The notes below the pieces were generated by a model. The model was not told the origin of the DNA. It searched no databases and saw nothing but the letters and a program-made list of their open reading frames with translations. Positions 1 through 64,000 of a stretch of DNA of 64,000 nucleotides are shown here, in pieces. The translations under genes and the position numbers were made by a program. The stretch lies in NCBI GenBank assembly GCA_037975125.1, contig CM075855.1, positions 81,839,085-81,903,084 of the forward strand, read 5' to 3'. This DNA comes from Latrodectus hesperus (Eukaryota > Arthropoda > Arachnida > Araneae > Theridiidae). How positions within the stretch are numbered: the first letter of the stretch is position 1; each line of letters begins with the position of its first letter.

Positions 1-4319
<4,319 letters not shown>

Positions 4320-4327
4320 TATAAAAG
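4320..4327 (+). promoter_or_regulatory. TATA box of the micro-exon gene
   Basis: TATAAAAG lies 53 nt upstream of the start codon. A start site about 30 nt downstream would leave a 5' UTR of only some 25-30 nt. This supports exon 1 as the true first exon. No other core-promoter element was clear. Confidence 0.6.
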
Positions 4328-4379
4328 AAAAGGACTAAAAATTGTAATCTTGCGAATGCTTACAAGCAACAAAGTTAGA

Positions 4380-58069
<53,690 letters not shown>

Positions 58070-58093
58070 ACCAAAATCAAACTAAAGGAAATT

Positions 58094-58099
58094 AATAAA
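58094..58099 (+). terminator. Poly(A) signal AATAAA
   Basis: Canonical AATAAA 25 nt after the stop codon, giving a very short 3' UTR. A T-rich stretch (GTTTGTTTTTTTA) follows about 20-35 nt downstream. Confidence 0.7.
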
Positions 58100-61000
58100 A
58101 TATTTTATAAAAAACGAATGGTTTGTTTTTTTATAATTAACAATTTTTTGTTTTGAAACTCTTGCATTTATTACAGAACAAGAGAATTATTGAAACCCTA
58201 GTCCTTGTAATGTACACATTGTCGTTAACATAAAGTATTCAATATTGAGTAAATCGATTGAATTTGAACATACTGCTAATGATTTATATTTATCAGTATT
58301 TTATGCTGTAATAATCTTTATTGTAGATTGATAAAGTACATTTACCTTTGAAAAATATAATGTAAAACTAGTGAAACATATACAGATAAAAACATACAAA
58401 AATTTTTAAATAGGGTACTTTTTTCATGTGTTGCATATATATAGAAAAGAGAAAATACATTGTCCCCAACTTTCCAGTCCTCGTTTAATAATGTAAAGAC
58501 AAGGTTAAGAATCATGGTTTTAGATTACATTCATAAATATTTGACAGTTACTTCCAACTGTGAATTTTATGACTATTATTATGAGTATCTGTTACCTTTG
58601 TTAAGTACGATGTAAAAATATATCTAAGTTTTCATTATAAAAATCGATAAGGAAAATAAGCTAAAAATACTGCTTAGGAAAAGTTTATAATTTATTTTAG
58701 ATTGTGCTTTATATAAATTAGGAAAACTTTTGTATATTTAATATAAAAAGGAACAAGATGAAAAAATACTAGACCTTTGTCTTGAAAGCAGCTTACTATT
58801 TACGTAATTATTGGAAAATATATTAAACTAACATGTAAGATAACATTGTGACACAAAATATAAATATGTTTTTAATACATAAAAAAGTTACATGCAAAAA
58901 AATGAAAATTATTATATGCTAAAAATAGAAATTGAAGATTATTAACAATTTAATTACTTTTATCTTTATCTTAGTTGTCTCTATATTTAAAATAAGTTTC
59001 TAAAATATCTTCAAAAGTATGTCATTATTTATTCCTTAGATTTCCGGTAATTTACAAAACAAAAAGTATTAATAAAGTATGTGTTATTAATATTGGTACA
59101 CCAGGGAGAAATACAAATAATAAAATGGTATTTATAAAAAAACATTAGAATTAACAACTGATTAAAATTTTATCAAATCAGTTAATATAGATCCTAAGCG
59201 ATCAGAGCTCAGAAAATTATTTCTGGCTGCTATGACAGCTCTTATTTACCCAAGCAATGCACCAATAAAAAGTTAAGTAACATGTATAAGTGCTGCTGCC
59301 TATAAAACTACAACAGGATGTTATAATTTAAAGATCGTTATTTGCAGACATTTGTAATCATGGAAATGACTCTATATCTTGATTCAGAACATATGATGTG
59401 GCAGAATTATACATTAAGATGGCATGAGTCACATATTGTTAGTGATAAATGATTGGTCCACTGAAATTCAGCATACGTATTATAAGCCACAGCATATACG
59501 TTATAAACCACAAGACATATTTTATAGACTCGTATATGTTATAAACTGCGTAATATACCCAAATAATATTTAGAAGTGTTAAATATCACAGACAGAATCA
59601 GTAGACAGAAATGTAGACCATCATGCCAAAAACACGTGTTTTTATGAATTTGAAAAAAAGTTAAACTTGTCTTTATTAACTTAAGAATTTCTATACACCA
59701 GAAATCACAACATATTTTCATCAAGTCACAACATTCGAATATTATATGTGTATGAGATTTCTGCTTTTGGATTCTCCGTCTAAAAATATTAAAAGTGAAA
59801 CAGCTTTAATGATCAGTCGTGTATTTACTTTCATATAATGTTTCAAATAAGATATTCTCTTTCACACAAAACTAAAGCTTTTCTAGTTAATATTAATTAA
59901 AGGATTCTTAGATCTTATCAACAATTGTTTATAAAATATTTCGAAACATTAAAAATTTCGCTTAAATTTCAATAATCTGAATTGTTTTTGAAATTAACAT
60001 ACCTACACACAGGATATCTTAAGATAAAATTTCAAGTCAAATTCATGTACACACATCAAGTGAAAAGTAAATTAAATGGTTAGAAAGTGCTGCTTTAAAC
60101 TTTGTCCAATATTTTCATTAAAGGCATACTGTAAGTATTTGTGCCTCAAAACGAAAATTGTGGTGTTCATTTAAAAAATATGAGATTTTAATATCTTTTT
60201 AAGTAATATATTTGGTATTCTAATTATTCGACATATGCTCTAATTGTCAAACACACATAAATTGATTTATTGACTTACAGTTTTTTCCTTACAAATAAAA
60301 TTAATTCAAGCATTTTATTGGCATCAGGCTTATTATGCTATTTATTAAATTATTTTTTCCTCCAAAATTAATTTCACTGACATTTTATAATCCTTTTAAT
60401 TCCTGACTCTTTTCCATATAAATTTACAGACATAAAATTTCTTTAAGATGAGGTTTTCCTTCTTAATCATTAACAAGTATTTGAAAACTAAAACAGCTTT
60501 TTATTGTATGAAAAATATATTAAAGGAACTAATTTTATTTTCTTCATAGATATCATCACTATCCCTCAAACTGTTAGCAAACATTTTTTCTTTCTGTATC
60601 TCATATCAAAAAATATTCCTTGTTTATTAGAAAATTATTTATTGAAAAGAAATTATATCACTCATAAATTATTGATCGTACTGACAGTCGTATGGGCAAT
60701 GATTTATAAATTAATAGTCGATAGACTGTGTTCTCTTTTTAAGCGCAAGAAATTGTAGTAGGTCTATAAAATACACTTTTAGCAATAGGTCGCATGGAAA
60801 ACGTGACTATCTAGCAATAAGCAAACAATTTAAATTCTATTGTAATGGTAATATTGAAATTAGTGACATTTAAAAATTAAAAAACATTAGTTATCAGCCT
60901 GAAGAGAGTGATTTATTAACCAAAATTACCTAAAAGTAAAAAACAGTATACAGTAAGTTCGCAATGCATAAAAGTCTTGGTTTGAAGATTCATTTTGTCA

Positions 61001-61172
61001 TTAAGTTTATAATTTGGCCATCTGTATGCTTATACTTATTAGACATTCTGCCCAAGAAAAGATGCAGACTGCTGACTGCATCTTTTCTTGATCATAAAAA
61101 TTATGATGTTTATATATTTCGTATGTCGATGAAATTAAGCTTTTTATGCAACTCTAAAAGCAAATAAATGTT
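58100..61172. other. Downstream intergenic stretch, no gene seen
   Basis: AT-rich. Open frames of 61-84 codons show no motif or splice context. A perfect hairpin lies at 61053-61090. Confidence 0.6.
61053..61090. repeat. Perfect 15-bp hairpin, 8-nt loop
   Basis: CAAGAAAAGATGCAG (61053-61067), loop ACTGCTGA, exact reverse complement at 61076-61090. Confidence 0.95.
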
Positions 61173-61184
61173 GTTGTAGGAGAG

Positions 61185-61331
61185 CATGATATTTGAGTTC
61201 CTAACTATCATACCATTGACAGAAATTGAATGAAATTTTAGCATAAAGTATTTTGAGGTATGCGCTCACAGAATGATGTGGAAAACAACAGTTCACTCAA
61301 ACAGTTACGGTTAGAGGGAGAAAATTTCTTA
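61185..61331 (+). repeat. Left terminal inverted repeat
   Basis: Reverse-complement partner of 63196-63341, diverged but collinear. Confidence 0.75.
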
Positions 61332-61679
61332 AATTTCAAATGGCAACTTCAAGTTTTTTGTATTTTAATGAGATGTATAATATAGGAAAATAGTAAATAC
61401 CGTCATAATGACACCTGTAGCATGAAAATTCCCGGCGGTAGGCAAGGAAAAAGGATTTTGCCATGCATCAGCTCATTTGTGTTCATTTCATTTACGTCAC
61501 ACTTCACACAGTTTTTTCGGCTGCAATCCCAGTCTGATTAGTTCTCCACAAAGCGAGAAGAAGAAACCAAGAAAAGGAAATTTCGAGTTCTACGTAAGAC
61601 ACAGTCATGACTGATGTCGTCACGCTCGATGAAAAAAGTCAATGCGAACTGTCGTAGTCTTTTTGCCATTCCAAACAAG

Positions 61680-62950
61680 ATGCAGCTTTCAGTTAAAGAA
61701 CGTAGGGAAATCATACACTCACACATTTATTACTTGAATTGACAAAATGCTGCAGAGACATTGCGTGTTTACCTCAGAAACCTTGGATTACGGAGAGACC
61801 CGTGCACTGTCAAGGCTGTAAGGAACTTGATTCATAAATTTGAAGAAACAGGTTGCACAATCGATCGATCTTGGTCTGAACGACCTTCCGTTCCTGTGAA
61901 CGATGTTGCAGAAATTCATCAGATGATACGCACAGTTCGTCCCGCAAGTGCACGTGGTGTTTTACGTGTTCTGAATCTGTCGAATTCGATTGTCTGCAAG
62001 ATTCTGTGCTGTGCTCTAAACATGTTTCCGCATCGATTTCAGCGTGTCCAGGTGTTGGAAGCTGGAGACTGTTAATCATGGCTGGATTTTGCTAATCAAT
62101 TCCCTATTTAGTACTATGAAGATAGCAGCTAGTTTTTGCGCATTCTGTAGACAGATAGTCGCATGTCTCGTTAACTGTGACGTGAATTCGGAACATTGTG
62201 TTCAATGGGCAGAAAATAATCTAATGATATGCTTGCACGTCCATTACTCGAAGAAAAAGTGACTGTATGGTGTCGCATGACGAGTACGTTCATCCTCGGC
62301 TCTTTCTTTTTGAAGATGTTACTGCCGGTGATCTGCAAACGCTTACAGTAACAAGTGCTTGCTATGCGGACTTGTTAACTTGCAATGCGATTTCCGCATT
62401 GCTACGGCAAGATGAATTTATGTGGATCTAAGAAAGCGCTCTTCCACATGTAGGGTCATCCGTCAAACGTGACTTAAGTCTACAAGTTAATGACAGAGTT
62501 ATCTCCCGTCATTTATCATTTGCAGTGAGAAGTGGTATGAGGATGACCACGCCATACTCTCCTTCACTGGGTTGCTGGAGATCCGTGGGTTGGGGCGTGT
62601 CTGTATAAATATATGAAGTCCAAAGTCCTTCTACTGGTGTGGCAAGGATGTAAACAGGAGGATGCCAGGTCAGGTATGACCTCATCACCTGAAGGTGGTT
62701 CAAAATTACTAGGCACTTGGTAATGGGCGAGTATTCCAAGCCTGTTAACCTAAAGGTGCAGTCCGAGACTCACTTGAGCCGTTATATATGTATGATCTAG
62801 CACCAATGGATTTTTGGCTGTGGGGATAGCTGAAATCCGAAGTGTATCAGTTTCATCCACAAACAGCATCTGATTCGAAAGATGTCATCCAGAAGTGTGA
62901 TTCAAAAGATTCCTATTGTCATGGTACGTACTGCAGTGCTATTATCTAAA
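61680..62950 (+). pseudogene. Broken transposase of the mariner-like element
   Basis: The likely start at 61680 reads MQLSVKERREI and meets a stop about 20 codons on. An open stretch 61761-62075 then carries a paired helix-turn-helix type region (FEETGCTIDRSWSERPS; later SARGVLRVLNLSNSIVCKIL; then PHRFQRVQVLEAGDC), as in IS630/mariner transposases of arthropods. The C-terminal block DLAPMDFWLWG survives at about 62794-62826, then a stop. Several frameshifts lie between, and a 250-bp insertion interrupts it just before the last block. Confidence 0.7.
62541..62790. mobile_element. Nested ~250-bp insertion in the transposase
   Basis: A GC-richer block interrupts the transposase just before DLAPMDFW. 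GTATGA occurs on both sides (62535-62540 and 62790-62795), a possible 6-bp target duplication. It could be a SINE or MITE; no terminal structure was recognised. Confidence 0.45.
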
Positions 62951-63195
62951 TCTACTACATGCAAAGTCTCATCGTGTGTGAATGAGTTCACGTGAAGAAT
63001 TTGTGAAACACAATAAAATGCTTTATTTTTTTAATGCTTTGCTTCTCTGTCCTTATTGGTTATCCTCACTTTTAGCCTATCTACCGCTGGTGGTTTTCAT
63101 GCTACAGTGGCCATTTGAACGCTCTCTATTTAGAGTTTTACACAATGGAGATCACATTGCAATACAATAAAACGTGGTGTTGTCATCTGATATTT

Positions 63196-63341
63196 TCAAA
63201 ATTTTCTCACTGTAACCGTAACTGTTAGAGTAACACTTGTTTCTCGTATCATTCTTAAGAGCATACCTCAAATAAATACCTTATGACAAAATTTCATCTT
63301 CATGTGAATGGTATGATAGTTAGTGGCTCAAATGTCGGGAT
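63196..63341 (-). repeat. Right terminal inverted repeat
   Basis: Partner of 61185-61331. Confidence 0.75.
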
Positions 63342-63368
63342 AGTTTTTTTTTCATAATCATCCCCTAT

Positions 63369-64000
63369 ATTATCTTAAAGATTTGAATTTCGATTGCCCT
63401 TCTGTGTCCAACCATTCTTCTCAGGTTATTTGCCTTTGGATAAATTTTTGTAGTGAAGTGGAAGGAATGACAGTTTTTGATCGATTTGTTTTGTGAGGTA
63501 TAATAGAATCTTTGTATGTTTTAAGCTTTGACTATTGATTTCAATTCTTGGATTAGATTTGAGACTCTTATGTCTTTAGCCTATGATAAATATATCTGAA
63601 TTTTAAAGTCCTAAAGTGAGTTTCCAGGAATTGCATAATACATAGAAAACATGTACTGATTTGTTGCTTTATTTTTTAATACTTGTTTTCTTTTTATCTG
63701 TTACAATCAGAGGGCCATCTACAAAGGATATCGCAAATGTGTTGAATACCAATCAATGTTTTAATAAATTATCATGTTATAAATTCACTAAAAAACGGCT
63801 ACTTGCTGGTCCTTGAGAATAACCTCGTCTCTGATTTTATTCTATATATTCTTTGCCATAAAAATGAGAAAAAATTTCCATTTTTCCAAAAAGCTATAAT
63901 TTGTATTTAGAATATTTGATGGTTATTTTCTAAAATACAATGCTCTTTTAAGCTCCAATCCCCAAATTGAATTGAAAGTTTGTTGCGTGTCAAGGCTTAT
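63369..64000. other. Right edge, nothing recognised
   Basis: AT-rich sequence without open frames, splice-like micro-exons or mobile-element motifs that I can name. Confidence 0.55.

Larger units (their letters stand above)
61173..63368 (+). mobile_element. Decayed mariner-superfamily element with long terminal inverted repeats
   Basis: About 2.2 kb. The ends are inverted repeats of about 145 bp (61185-61331 and 63196-63341), sharing CTAACTATCATACCATT-like, GAGGTATGC and CAGTTACGGTTA motifs. Inside is a broken transposase on the + strand. The outer right end reads ...CATCCCCTATA; the left end is more eroded. Confidence 0.75.

Overview
The window looks like nuclear DNA of an arthropod, most likely an arachnid such as a spider. 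It is very AT-rich and low in coding density, with long (AT)n tracts, GT-AG introns, and debris of Tc1/mariner, pogo, hAT, Ty3/gypsy, LINE and tRNA-derived SINE elements. The spider assignment is an inference from the mobile-element style and the Gly-rich secreted product; no conserved housekeeping gene is present to test it. There is no sign of a bacterial or organellar sequence.

I support one functional gene, on the + strand from a TATA box at 4320 to a poly(A) signal at 58094. Its coding sequence (4380-58069) is only about 1.07 kb, cut into about 40 exons. Apart from the first, the last and one 96-nt exon, they are 6-42 nt long, most often 21 or 24 nt. Every junction I could place lies in phase 1, and every internal exon is a multiple of 3, so any exon can be skipped or repeated without shifting the frame. 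Joined, they encode about 357 residues: a signal peptide (exon 1 plus the start of exon 2), a short acidic start, an Ala/Gly zone (exons 5-11), a His/Pro zone (exons 12-15), a GGGX block (exon 16), a hydrophobic A-x-G-G-L-A-G-A zone (exons 17-26), and a cationic His/Arg/Gly zone (exons 27-40). The mature part has no Cys, about one third Gly by hand count, and no Asp or Glu after exon 8. I do not recognise the protein. It resembles Gly-rich secreted arthropod peptides or silk and cuticle components in composition only.

Layout: 1-4319 is featureless apart from one (AT)n tract. 4380-30786 holds exons 1-21, with LINE and SINE debris in intron 1 and small tandem duplications in introns 3 and 14. 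31524-37126 is an exon amplification array: exons 23-26 recur at 1.2-1.8 kb spacing with a Tc1-like remnant copied along in the introns. 39046-49513 holds exons 27-34, with a decayed Ty3/gypsy element and a Tc1/mariner remnant. 53397-58069 holds exons 35-40, with a hAT-type MITE and a pogo-like remnant. 58100-61170 shows nothing recognisable. 61173-63368 is a decayed mariner-superfamily element with long terminal inverted repeats and a nested insertion.

The main discovery candidate is the micro-exon gene itself: a protein built one 7-8-residue repeat at a time by duplication of exon plus flanking intron. Dead exons, tandem acceptors and recent duplicates are all visible in one locus. Exon boundaries were read by eye from splice consensus, phase and repeat similarity; transcript data would be needed to confirm them.
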